Made by a program: the position numbers and the translations under genes
Part shown: in pieces, positions 15,957-24,562 of the stretch
Layout: each line of letters starts with the position of its first letter
Position numbering within the stretch: position 1 is the first letter of the stretch
Source of the DNA: Thermanaerothrix sp034436175
Lineage (GTDB): Bacteria > Chloroflexota > Anaerolineae > Anaerolineales > Anaerolineaceae
Direction of reading: 5' to 3'
Assembly (NCBI GenBank): GCA_964427505.1
Contig: CAYRUO010000004.1
Span: 62,001-126,000 of the forward strand
DNA: 64,000 nucleotides
Notes under the pieces: generated by a model
What the model saw: only the letters and a program-made list of their open reading frames with translations
Told to the model about the DNA's origin: nothing
Database searches by the model: none

Positions 15957-16646
15957 TCATTCCTCCAAAACAGAATCAAAGACCATAAATGCCACTGAGG
16001 TAAAAACGACATCATAAACAAGAAGTAAATTCAGCCAAGGGCGGATTTCCTCTATCGGCAGTGCTTGTAAATACCCACCCGTAGCCTTGACCGCCGCCAC
16101 GACCACCGGAATGACCACCGGGAATAATAAGATGGGCAACAGGATATCCCGGGTGCGGGCCTGAACGGCCATGCTGGCCAGCAACGTACCAACGGCCACA
16201 TATCCCTCCGACCCCAGAATAACCACTAAGATGACGCCGGGCAGAATTAACCCTGCGTTATAGAAGAGCCCGAAAAGCGGCAACATAATGGCGGCCACAA
16301 TCAGCATAAATGCCCAGTTGGCCAGCGCTTTGCCGGCAAAAATGGCCACGCGGTCCACCGGCGCCAGCAATAATCCATCTAAACACCCTCGATCCTTTTC
16401 CACGGCCAGCGAGCGGTTGAGCCCTAACGTCCCGGCGAACGTCAGCGTCACCCACAGCACCCCCGCGCTCAAGCCGGCCCGCAGTTGCGTCTGTAATTCG
16501 AGGGCAAAATTGAAAATAAAGATCACCAATAACGCAAAAACCAGCATCGCCGAGAGCATCTCGCGGCTGCGCCATTCGGCGGCCAGATCCTTCCACAAGA
16601 CCGCCAGGGTTGCCTGCCAGAACGACACCGCTCCCGTCACCTTCAT
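15957..16646 (-). CDS. ccmB: ABC transporter membrane subunit CcmB
   Basis: Membrane subunit of the CcmAB ATPase that drives release of haem-loaded CcmE from CcmC. Six predicted helices in 229 residues, with the family feature LTFAGTLGLNRSLAVEKDRG in the cytoplasmic loop near 70-90. Overlaps ccmA by four bases (ATGA) and lies 19 bases before ccmC. Confidence 0.93.
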   Translation of the reverse strand: MKVTGAVSFWQATLAVLWKDLAAEWRSREMLSAMLVFALLVIFIFNFALELQTQLRAGLSAGVLWVTLTFAGTLGLNRSLAVEKDRGCLDGLLLAPVDRVAIFAGKALANWAFMLIVAAIMLPLFGLFYNAGLILPGVILVVILGSEGYVAVGTLLASMAVQARTRDILLPILLFPVVIPVVVAAVKATGGYLQALPIEEIRPWLNLLLVYDVVFTSVAFMVFDSVLEE

Positions 16647-17380
16647 GTCCGCGCCCCTTCCGGCAGGGTGTTGAGGTCAGGATTCAACGCCTGACGGTAG
16701 AACGTCAACAGGGCATCGCCGATCAGATCCTCGCGCCGCGCACTGGCCTGGATGCGCCCTCCACTGAGCACGTCAAAGCGTGAAGCCAGGTCTGCCGCGC
16801 GCGCCAGATCGTGCGAGGTCATGACCACCGTTCGCCCCAGCGCCGCTATCTGGCGTAAAAGGTGATCCAGCATGTCACAGGCTTCCTGATCCAATCCGGT
16901 ATGGGGTTCATCGAGCAAGAGCACCTCCGGATCGTGCAGGATCGCCCGTCCAATAGCCAGCCGTTGCTGCATCCCGCGCGAGAAAGTGCGTACCAGATCA
17001 CGCCGCCGCGCCCACAGGCCGACCAGATTCAGTATTTCGCGAATACGTGCCTCGACGTTTTTCAACCCATAGAGACGGGCATAAAAACGCAGATTCTCCT
17101 CGGCGCTCAAGTCACCGTAAAGCAACGGTTGATGAGAAACTACCCCCAAACGCCGCCGCACCCATGCCGCTTGGTCGCTTAAACGGTAACCGGCAATCCA
17201 CACCTCTCCCAGAGTCGGTTTGGAAAGAGAGGCTAAAATGCGTAACAGCGTGGTCTTGCCGGCGCCGTTCGGACCCAGCAGTGCAACGAATTCACCCTCC
17301 TCCACAGATAATTCCAGGTTGCGGAGGACCACCTTAGGACCAAAGCGTTTGGTAAGGTGGCGCACTTCAATAATCGCCAT
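16643..17380 (-). CDS. ccmA: Haem exporter ATP-binding subunit CcmA
   Basis: ATPase of the CcmABCD complex. Walker A GPNGAGKTT (near 36-44), signature FSRGMQQRLAIGRA (near 132-145, Ser-Arg-Gly-Met-Gln in place of LSGGQ, as is common in CcmA), Walker B VLLLDEPHTGLD and the switch histidine in VVMTSHDLARA. 245 residues, close to the usual size plus a short tail. Start ATG 17380, four bases downstream of the preceding gene's stop. Confidence 0.93.
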   Translation of the reverse strand: MAIIEVRHLTKRFGPKVVLRNLELSVEEGEFVALLGPNGAGKTTLLRILASLSKPTLGEVWIAGYRLSDQAAWVRRRLGVVSHQPLLYGDLSAEENLRFYARLYGLKNVEARIREILNLVGLWARRRDLVRTFSRGMQQRLAIGRAILHDPEVLLLDEPHTGLDQEACDMLDHLLRQIAALGRTVVMTSHDLARAADLASRFDVLSGGRIQASARREDLIGDALLTFYRQALNPDLNTLPEGART

Positions 17381-17384
17381 ACCC

Positions 17385-19307
17385 CTACCCTTCCCGTGAT
17401 TGCAAAGCGCGCAGTCGTGCCTTCAATTCCTCACGGCGTGCACGATACGCCTCTTCCGGCAATTCACCGGCCCGGTAAAGATCATCCAGAGCGATAATCG
17501 CATCCAGAATGGCCGTTGCATCATCGGCCTCTACCTCAACCGGTTCGGGGGCTTGCACCAGGCGGGTCTGACGCCAATACCACCACCCCAAACCCAAGGC
17601 TACCAGGATGAACGCTGTTAGCCCCAGCACCAGACCACTCCCTGTGGTTAAGTTTAGGCGCCAGGGGAGGGTTTGCCGCAGGCTTAGAGTGAGGTTCAAG
17701 GTGCTTCCGGCTTCCAAGGCCGAAGCGGTATAGACTTGGAGGGTCATTCCCTGCACTTGTCGGGTGCCCATGGCCTGCAACCGTGGCCCACTTAGCGTAA
17801 TCCCCCCCTGAGGGACCATTATCACCACCGCCTCGACCGGCATTGGCACCGGAATCGCCAGTGACACCTGGCGGGCTAGTGGCAACTCATAAGCAAACAA
17901 CAGTTGATTGTTCATCCCCGGGTAAACCGGTTCAGTATCCCCGAAGCCGTTTGGGGTCTCAATATAGCGTTCGCCCAGCGCCCCATCCTGAAACTGCAAG
18001 TTTTCGGCACCCGCCGGCACTGCCACCGTGAAGACAGGGTCACCCGGTTGCTTGGCTATCAACACCCGATCCCGGGTATTGGTATAGAGCAAAAGTTCAA
18101 CCACCTGCAAACGCTCCTGATTTAAAACGTCCAGAAACACGTGCATCCGCTCGGCTTGCAACACCGCAGGATCGGTCGTCGTCTCATACACCGCGATGGA
18201 AAGATCAATGGGTTGATCAGGTGCCGCCAAATCTTGAGCCTGGATATGATAGGCCTGGGATTCAAAAGAGAGCCCTTGATAATCCACCGTGGCCAGCAAA
18301 ATCCGGCTCGGTTGGATTTCCACCTCGTCAAAGGTGAAACGCCCCTGTGCATCGGTGCGGGTAGAACGTTCAAAAGCCGTAGCCATACCGTCAAACGCCA
18401 GTAAACGCACTTCGGTATCCGCCAAGGGCGTTCCCAAAGTTGCATTATTAACCTGGCCTTTGACCGTGACGAAGGCCAGGGAAGATGGCGGGGTGGTCAT
18501 TGGGGTGGGGACGGCCGCGCTTCCGGGCGTTCCAGATACGGGAGGGGTTACGGCTTCGACTGGTGCGGAGACCATGGAACCCGAGGCAAAGGAAAGGGAA
18601 CGGATATACTCCGCCGCGGCCCAAGTATCCGCTTCACTCAACATCTCCCCAAAAGCGGGCATACCCGTCGCCAAACCGTTCTGGATTATCACAAAGATAT
18701 CGCGCAGGGAATAGCCTGCCAGGATCCCGGGCTCACTGCGCCAATTGGGAATCGTCACGCTCAACGTCGCCGCCTGAGGACCATCTCCCTTTCCTTCTGG
18801 GCCATGACACGATTGGCAGTGCTGCGCATAGATCTCCGCGCCGCGTTGCAGAGAGGATGACGAGAGGCTTAATGAGAGCACATAAGCCACTACATCCCAC
18901 CGTTGTCGTTCGCTCAGCGACCGAAAGCCGGGCATGTAGCGTTCGATGTTGCCCTCGGTCACCATTCTATACCAAGCCACCGGATTGGCCTCACGAGCCC
19001 GCTGGGGATCGGCCAGAGCGGGAACAGGTACAGGCAACTGGGCCGCCTGAGGCCCGTCACCCATCCCTTGCTCGCCATGACAAGGCGCACATTTTTCGCG
19101 ATAGATGGCCTCACCCTGACGCGGATCAGGCGGAATAAGCGGGAGAGCCTCACCGGTTGGGGTAGGTTGAGCGGCTACAAATGACTGCGCATCGGGGGGA
19201 GGGGTCACATCCGCCGCCAGCGAGCACCCGGCCAGAATCAGGGATAACCACCCCCCAACGAGGACACCCAGAACGACACGACTGCAGTGATTCCTCAATG
19301 CGTTCAT
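17385..19307 (-). CDS. Dihaem membrane-anchored c-type cytochrome with carboxypeptidase-regulatory-like domain
   Basis: 640 residues. An N-terminal lipoprotein-type signal peptide (LSLILAGCS) leads to two cytochrome c domains, each with one CxxCH haem site (KCAPCHG near 73 and HCQSCHG near 163) and a distal Met candidate (RYMPGF and GMPAFGEML). After a Pro/Thr-rich linker comes a beta-rich segment resembling carboxypeptidase regulatory-like (Ig) domains, a further beta region, and one C-terminal membrane helix (about 553-577) followed by a charged SHOCT-like tail (IIALDDLYRAGELPEEAYRA). Lying inside the ccm operon, it is a likely client of this system and may carry electrons. Exact partner unknown. 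Confidence 0.8.
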   Translation of the reverse strand: MNALRNHCSRVVLGVLVGGWLSLILAGCSLAADVTPPPDAQSFVAAQPTPTGEALPLIPPDPRQGEAIYREKCAPCHGEQGMGDGPQAAQLPVPVPALADPQRAREANPVAWYRMVTEGNIERYMPGFRSLSERQRWDVVAYVLSLSLSSSSLQRGAEIYAQHCQSCHGPEGKGDGPQAATLSVTIPNWRSEPGILAGYSLRDIFVIIQNGLATGMPAFGEMLSEADTWAAAEYIRSLSFASGSMVSAPVEAVTPPVSGTPGSAAVPTPMTTPPSSLAFVTVKGQVNNATLGTPLADTEVRLLAFDGMATAFERSTRTDAQGRFTFDEVEIQPSRILLATVDYQGLSFESQAYHIQAQDLAAPDQPIDLSIAVYETTTDPAVLQAERMHVFLDVLNQERLQVVELLLYTNTRDRVLIAKQPGDPVFTVAVPAGAENLQFQDGALGERYIETPNGFGDTEPVYPGMNNQLLFAYELPLARQVSLAIPVPMPVEAVVIMVPQGGITLSGPRLQAMGTRQVQGMTLQVYTASALEAGSTLNLTLSLRQTLPWRLNLTTGSGLVLGLTAFILVALGLGWWYWRQTRLVQAPEPVEVEADDATAILDAIIALDDLYRAGELPEEAYRARREELKARLRALQSREG

Positions 19308-19843
19308 TCACCCCCCTTCAACGCCGTGCCACACTTCGGGCAAAACCGATCTTCTTGCCGTACCGGCTGGCCGCAGTGCGGGCAAAAGCCAGCCACCTTT
19401 CCCTGCCGCGCGCGGCGGCGCTCGGCAATCAGACGTTCAATATCATCCATTTCCTCGGGCAACGCCTCGCTTTTGCGCTGTGCTCGGCGCACCGCCAGCA
19501 CGGCTTCCAGCCGCTCATCGGCACTGCTTTCAATCCGCTCAACCTCAAACTCGTCCAATTGACGTAAGACCTGAACGGCCGCCTGACGTAACGTCTCGCG
19601 CTGCAACGGGTAGTCTTCTTCAGGGATTTTGCCCAGCGCATAATCAAACTCGAGTTCCAACAACGCGTTGATCAGCCGATCACGCTCGGCCAGCAAACTG
19701 GATCGCAAATGTTCACGGCTGTCGGCCATCGTTTGAGCCGCGACCGAAACCCGTCGCAAGCGCGGGTCAAACAGAGGCTGGCTAAGGTAAAAACCAACCA
19801 GTAGTGCTAAAGCCAGAATAAGAAACAATGCGCCCAATTCCAT
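19304..19843 (-). CDS. Membrane protein with C-terminal zinc ribbon
   Basis: 179 residues: one N-terminal membrane helix (about 1-22), a long charged helical region (about 40-150) and a C-terminal double-CxxC zinc ribbon (FCPHCGQPV...FCPKCG near 155-172). The helix-plus-coil layout is reminiscent of the N-terminal part of CcmI, but the zinc ribbon is not part of that family, so I leave it unnamed. GAGGAG before ATG 19843 sets the start; the open frame upstream overlaps ccmG. Coupled by a four-base overlap to the dihaem protein. Perhaps an assembly factor. Confidence 0.7.
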   Translation of the reverse strand: MELGALFLILALALLVGFYLSQPLFDPRLRRVSVAAQTMADSREHLRSSLLAERDRLINALLELEFDYALGKIPEEDYPLQRETLRQAAVQVLRQLDEFEVERIESSADERLEAVLAVRRAQRKSEALPEEMDDIERLIAERRRARQGKVAGFCPHCGQPVRQEDRFCPKCGTALKGGE

Positions 19844-19856
19844 AAATGATGACTCC

Positions 19857-20420
19857 TCACGGGGCCTGTGCCAGTAATCGCTCAATCACCCCATTAATCT
19901 CGTTATAGGATATCGGCCCTTTTTTTACAAAAGCCAGTCGGCCTGCGCGGTCAATAATATAGGTCTCGGGCACGCCTTGGATCCGAAACATTTGAGAAAT
20001 TTTCGTGCGCAGATCCGGGCCATTAGGGTATGTAATTCCAAATTTTTCGATAAATGCTCGTGCTTCAGGCTCGGTATCCACATAATCCACACCCAAAAAC
20101 AGAACCTCACCGCCTGCACGATAGTACTGCCAGGCCTGTTCTAGGTCTGCGGCTTCCTGTTCACAGGGCTTACACCACGAGGCCCAAAAGTTGACCACTA
20201 TCACCTTCCCCTGCCAATCCGCGGTGCGGATAACCTCACCCTCAAACGTGGTTAACTCAAACGCAGGAACCTTTTGACCGATGGCAATAGGGCCGGCATA
20301 AGCGCGACGCAGACCCTGGCCGATCAGAAATAAAAAGGCCAACAGCAGGAGGAAGGAACCTACAATAATCACCGGAGATAAAGGTCGCGAACCCGTTGCA
20401 GATTTGGATTCGGTGTTCAT
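19857..20420 (-). CDS. ccmG: Thioredoxin-like haem-ligation protein CcmG/DsbE
   Basis: Membrane-anchored thiol reductant that keeps apocytochrome CxxCH cysteines reduced. One N-terminal membrane helix (about 16-38), then a TlpA/thioredoxin fold with the active site WASWCKPCEQE near residue 85 and the cis-proline region GVPETYIID near 153. 187 residues. Its place directly after ccmH fits. Confidence 0.92.
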   Translation of the reverse strand: MNTESKSATGSRPLSPVIIVGSFLLLLAFLFLIGQGLRRAYAGPIAIGQKVPAFELTTFEGEVIRTADWQGKVIVVNFWASWCKPCEQEAADLEQAWQYYRAGGEVLFLGVDYVDTEPEARAFIEKFGITYPNGPDLRTKISQMFRIQGVPETYIIDRAGRLAFVKKGPISYNEINGVIERLLAQAP

Positions 20421-20444
20421 CGTGTTTCTCCCTAACGATATAAA

Positions 20445-20975
20445 TCAGTCGCCCCGCTCGCGCCGACGTAACTCTTCTTCGAGTTGTTGCAGGTAGGGAT
20501 CGTCGGCAGAGGACAAAGCACTGAGGTCAAGATGAGATGGCGTAGCCGTTGCTTTGGGTTGGCGCATGCTGCGGAAAACATTGATGAGGATTAGCATCCC
20601 CGCCAAAAAGGAAAGTGGAGGCAGGACATAGACCAACCAATGCAGGCCGCGGCGCGGGGGTTCCCCCAGCACACGATCCCCGTATTGGGCCACAAAATAA
20701 TCCTTGATCTGCTGTTCTGTCCACCCCTCGGCCAGTTTCTGGCGAATCAGTTCCCGCCACTGCGCACACGCCTGCGTGGGGCAGACATCCAAAGGAACAT
20801 TCTCACACACTGGGCAATACATCGTCTTGGCAATCGCGTTAACCTCATCGTCTGAGGGGGTCGGTTGTTGTGCCCATACCGACCCTACGGCGATCCATGC
20901 CATAACAAGCCCCAAGAGAAAGCCCAAAAACCCAATCCACAGTGCCGAAATTGTGCGCGACACTCTACCCTTCAT
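20445..20975 (-). CDS. ccmH: Cytochrome c maturation protein CcmH
   Basis: Membrane-bound thiol protein of the haem ligation step. A signal/anchor helix (about 14-35) precedes the three-helix CcmH domain, with the CPVC pair near residue 54-57. The family normally has only that CxxC; here two more cysteines follow closely (PLDVCPTQAC), so four lie within 14 residues. A second membrane helix is near 113-133, then a cytoplasmic tail. 176 residues. Overlaps ccmF by four bases. Confidence 0.9.
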   Translation of the reverse strand: MKGRVSRTISALWIGFLGFLLGLVMAWIAVGSVWAQQPTPSDDEVNAIAKTMYCPVCENVPLDVCPTQACAQWRELIRQKLAEGWTEQQIKDYFVAQYGDRVLGEPPRRGLHWLVYVLPPLSFLAGMLILINVFRSMRQPKATATPSHLDLSALSSADDPYLQQLEEELRRRERGD

Positions 20976-23029
20976 GGCTTCACCCTCTGCGTCACCAGCG
21001 TTTGGGATGCCCGAGCGCGTGCCGGCTCCCCTTCACGCTCTGGCCAAGCCGCCACCAGCGTCCCTAAAATAAACACCAAGCCGCCCAACCAAAGCCAGTT
21101 CACCAGCGGGTTATGATAAACCTTGAAGGTGATCCCCTGCGCCGAAGACTGCCAATCCACCAGAATGACGTAAAAGTCATCTTCCATGGTGCTGCGCACC
21201 CCTGGAATGGTCATGGTCTGCTGGGAGTCGTAGAAGAAATCGCGCCGCGGGTGTAGTTCACCCACGTAGCGGTCACCTTTGAACACCGAAACCACAGCAC
21301 GGGCCACGTTACGCCCGTCCTGCGTATCGAAGACATCGAGACGTTGAAAGAGCATCGTATAATCGCCCAAACGGATCGAGCCACCCGGTTGCACTGTGCC
21401 CTGGGTCTCGGTCTGGAAAAGTTCAATCCCGATGATTCCCAACGCCATCAACACAACGCCCAAGTGAATGATATATCCCCCATAACGACGGCGGTTGCGT
21501 CTGGCCAAGTTCCACAATGCCAGCAAATAGTTTTCCCCGGTGCGGCGATGCCGCGCCACCACCGCGCGATAGTATTCATAAAGGGTCACCGAAGAAACCA
21601 GTGCCACCAGCCAGAAAGCCAGCAACGCGCTCCAAGCGCGAACGCCGCTCAACCACAGCCCTATGACCACTAACATCGAAGCCACGAAGGGCTTCCACAA
21701 AGCCCGCCCCAATGTTTTTACCGTGGAATGCCCCCACGCCGAGAGCGGCGCGATGCCCATCAAGAGCAACAAAGCGGCAAAGAGCGGCGCGGTAGAGCGC
21801 TCATAATAGGACGGGCCAACAGTTACTTTCTGCCCGGTGACAATCTCCGAGATCAAAGGGTAAATCACCCCCCAGAAACATACCACCAGGACCCCCATAA
21901 ACAGCAGGTTGTTGAGCAGGAAAAGTGCTTCGCGCGAGAGCAGTGAGGTCATCACCCCCTCAGAACGCAAATCGTTCCAGCGGTAAAGCAACAGCCCCAT
22001 GGATCCTATAAAAGTAAGCGCAATAAAACCGAAGAAGAGGGGGCCAATGGCGCTCTGGGCAAAGGCGTGAACGGAAGAAAGCACGCCTGACCGGGTCAGA
22101 AAGGTGCCAAAAATGACCAACGCATACGTCAAAATCACCAGGATCATGTTCCAGCGCTTGAAAAGGCCGCGTTTTTCCTGGATCATGACCGAGTGCAAGA
22201 AGGCTGTCCCGCTCAGCCAGGGCATAAAAGCGGCGATCTCTACCGGATCCCAGCCCCAATAGCCGCCCCAACCCAGGACATCATATGCCCAGCGACTGCC
22301 CAGGATCAAACCCAGGGAAAGGAACAACCACGCCACTAATGTCCAGCGGCGGGTGATGCGGATCCAGCGATCATCCGTGCGCCCGGTGATCAAAGCCGCC
22401 ACGCCAAAGGCATAAGGAACGACAAACGACACAAAGCCTAAATAGAGCATGGGGGGATGTAAGATCATGCCCGGATGACGCAAGAGCGGATTCAGCCCGC
22501 GCCCGTCCACCGGCACCAACGGAGTCGCCCCGCGCGGGGCAAACATCGCCACCGCCTGACGCCCGTCCGGCATCTGCCAGAAGCGAACAAAGGGGTTTTC
22601 AACAAAGATGACCAACCCCAGGAAAAACGTCAGCGTCACCAGGGTTACAACAATCACCCAAGGCAGGAATTCGCGATCCCTATCCCATTTGCGTAAAGTC
22701 ACAGCCGAGGCAAAGGCCGCCATCAGCCAGGACCAGAACACCAGCGAACCGGCCTGCCCGCCCCAGAGGGCAGTAATCTTAAGGTAAAGGGGCATAAAAC
22801 TGCTGGTCACATTATAGACATACTGAACTTCATAGTGACCGCTCACCAGCAAAATGACCAGGCAAATCACCGACAGCGTGATAAGCGGCCAGGTGAGCAG
22901 CATAGCACGCCGCGCACTTTCCAACCATGGCTCCATATGGCGGCGCGCTCCGTAAATTGCCACGATAATGCCGTAAACGGCAACGATAAAAGCAATAATG
23001 AGCGCACCAAAGCCAACTTCAGCAACCAT
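20972..23029 (-). CDS. ccmF: Cytochrome c haem lyase subunit CcmF
   Basis: Large polytopic membrane protein that attaches haem to apocytochromes. The WWD haem motif is present as WGGYWGWDPVEIAAFMPWL (near 248-266), with the RHPGMILHPPMLYLG segment before it and about fifteen predicted helices. 685 residues, the normal CcmF length. A periplasmic domain near 560-640 precedes the last helix. ATG 23029 follows GGAGAGG. Second gene of the operon. Confidence 0.97.
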   Translation of the reverse strand: MVAEVGFGALIIAFIVAVYGIIVAIYGARRHMEPWLESARRAMLLTWPLITLSVICLVILLVSGHYEVQYVYNVTSSFMPLYLKITALWGGQAGSLVFWSWLMAAFASAVTLRKWDRDREFLPWVIVVTLVTLTFFLGLVIFVENPFVRFWQMPDGRQAVAMFAPRGATPLVPVDGRGLNPLLRHPGMILHPPMLYLGFVSFVVPYAFGVAALITGRTDDRWIRITRRWTLVAWLFLSLGLILGSRWAYDVLGWGGYWGWDPVEIAAFMPWLSGTAFLHSVMIQEKRGLFKRWNMILVILTYALVIFGTFLTRSGVLSSVHAFAQSAIGPLFFGFIALTFIGSMGLLLYRWNDLRSEGVMTSLLSREALFLLNNLLFMGVLVVCFWGVIYPLISEIVTGQKVTVGPSYYERSTAPLFAALLLLMGIAPLSAWGHSTVKTLGRALWKPFVASMLVVIGLWLSGVRAWSALLAFWLVALVSSVTLYEYYRAVVARHRRTGENYLLALWNLARRNRRRYGGYIIHLGVVLMALGIIGIELFQTETQGTVQPGGSIRLGDYTMLFQRLDVFDTQDGRNVARAVVSVFKGDRYVGELHPRRDFFYDSQQTMTIPGVRSTMEDDFYVILVDWQSSAQGITFKVYHNPLVNWLWLGGLVFILGTLVAAWPEREGEPARARASQTLVTQRVKP

Positions 23030-23113
23030 AAGCCTCTCCTCTCCGATCCCGGCCGATAAATACTAGCGGATGGCCTTTAAGTTCAGCCCATCCGCCGGGG
23101 GATAATCAGGGGT

Positions 23114-23629
23114 TTAATTGCCTGCCTGCGCCGGCAGGGCTTCTTCATATTTGGTGGGGCATTTGAGCAGCAACTCCTCGGCGTAGAACACACCATCCTC
23201 ACCCAACCGCCCGGTCACAATCGCTTGGGCTTCGTGACGCAGTAAGTCGGGTTTCACCCCATGATAGACCACCTTAATCCGCGCCCGCGTGGGATCGGTA
23301 ACCGCCGCATGGAGAACGGCTGCTAAGCCACCCTGCGCCTCAATGTCTTTATTATCGCCAGGAACATGGGCGATCTCAAAACTTAACTGCAAAGATTGCG
23401 GGTCGTATTGAATGGTCTCTCCAAGCACTGCACCGGAAATACGCACCTCGCGTCCCACGACTTCGTTTGCCCGGGCTTTAAGTTCATTTACGGTCAGGAA
23501 ATACTGCGCGCTGGCATGGGTAGATGAGGCAATCAGGTAAATGATCGCCGCCACGATCAACAAGCCACCGATCAAAAATTTTGCGCGGCTTCCACTGCGC
23601 ATTGGCGTTCCAGTAACCGACGGATTCAT
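23114..23629 (-). CDS. ccmE: Haem chaperone CcmE, CxxxY variant
   Basis: Periplasmic haem chaperone that takes haem from CcmC and gives it to CcmF. One N-terminal membrane helix (about 19-40) and an OB-fold beta domain (GREVRISGAV, IKVVYHGVKPDLL, AIVTGRLGEDGVFYAEELLLK). In E. coli-type CcmE the haem is bound covalently by His in an HDENY motif; here that place reads CPTKY, i.e. Cys-x-x-x-Tyr near residues 157-161. Such CxxxY forms are known from archaea and some sulfate reducers. First gene of the ccm operon; AGGAGGTTGG before ATG 23629. Confidence 0.92.
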   Translation of the reverse strand: MNPSVTGTPMRSGSRAKFLIGGLLIVAAIIYLIASSTHASAQYFLTVNELKARANEVVGREVRISGAVLGETIQYDPQSLQLSFEIAHVPGDNKDIEAQGGLAAVLHAAVTDPTRARIKVVYHGVKPDLLRHEAQAIVTGRLGEDGVFYAEELLLKCPTKYEEALPAQAGN

Positions 23630-23706
23630 CCAACCTCCTATAAATAAATATCTTGTCTAGCCCAGGGTGTCCGGCACAATTATGCCATGCTAAGATTAAT
23701 TTAGAG

Positions 23707-23730
23707 TGAGAACCTTGGTTTATGTTCTCA
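23707..23730. promoter_or_regulatory. Inverted repeat upstream of ccmE
   Basis: TGAGAAC (23707-23713) and GTTCTCA (23724-23730) form a perfect 7-base inverted repeat with a 10-base spacer, 78 bases before the ccmE start, in the 222-base gap that must hold the ccm promoter. No convincing -35/-10 pair was found here on the minus strand. Possible operator. Confidence 0.35.
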
Positions 23731-23851
23731 TTGCAGCAATTTTACTTTATCGCTCTTATTTGCCCAGTATATCATTGACCCCAGGCTCAGACCATAGACA
23801 ACCCGCACCAATATATAGTGAAAATTGTCACGATATAACAAAGTCTTAAGA

Positions 23852-24562
23852 TCAAAGCGGCCTTGACATTTGCGCCTTTAACCCAAGAGAAAGCCAGGCC
23901 GGAAGCGCAGAGAGCAACGTGCGCATTACGGTCACTACACCGTGTTGAAACACAGAAAAAGCCGCGTAGGCCTCACCATGCGTCTCATCCACCAAATCGC
24001 TGACGCCGCGCAGGATCAGGCAAGGGCAGTGATTGCGCGCCGCCACCCAGGCAATGGCACCGCTTTCCCAATCCACCGCCACCGCCCCAAAACGTTCACG
24101 CAGTAGCGGTACTTCAGCAGGATCCAGGTCATGGTCGGCAGAGAGAAGACGCACCCGACGCACCGGTAACGGCAGCGCCCCTTCCGCCCAAGGCAGATCG
24201 AAGCGGGTCGTGTAGAACTCCAACGCCTCCTGCGGATCGCCCATGCGCTCACAAATATCGTAAACCAGCGTTTGTTCTACTAAGAGGATCTCCCCTTTTT
24301 GCACCTGTCCGGCAATGCCACCGCATGTGCCCAGGTTAACCAGCAAACGCGGTTGCCAACGATCAATGGCATACTGAGCCGAAGCCGCGGCGGCAATTTT
24401 TCCCCACCCGCCGTGCATTAAGATCACCCTGATATCCTCAATGACGGTCTCGCCGTACTCACCAAAGGGGGTTGTCTCAACGTTTAACTCGGAATAAACG
24501 TCCCTCACGACCGTCCATTCTGCCTGAGCCGAAATGATGACCACTGCGTCCGCGCGACTCAT
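23852..24562 (-). CDS. MTA/SAH nucleosidase-like nucleoside phosphorylase family protein
   Basis: 236 residues of the PNP/UDP phosphorylase superfamily. It has the phosphate/ribose-binding VNLGTCGGIAGQV (near 75-87) and the family end motif VDWESGAIAWVAARNHCPCL with an aspartate in VSDLVDE, as in MTA/SAH nucleosidases (MTAN) and futalosine hydrolases, which cleave N-glycosidic bonds. The substrate cannot be decided: methylthioadenosine, adenosylhomocysteine or futalosine are all possible. Overlaps the upstream glycosyltransferase by four bases. Confidence 0.75.
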   Translation of the reverse strand: MSRADAVVIISAQAEWTVVRDVYSELNVETTPFGEYGETVIEDIRVILMHGGWGKIAAAASAQYAIDRWQPRLLVNLGTCGGIAGQVQKGEILLVEQTLVYDICERMGDPQEALEFYTTRFDLPWAEGALPLPVRRVRLLSADHDLDPAEVPLLRERFGAVAVDWESGAIAWVAARNHCPCLILRGVSDLVDETHGEAYAAFSVFQHGVVTVMRTLLSALPAWLSLGLKAQMSRPL

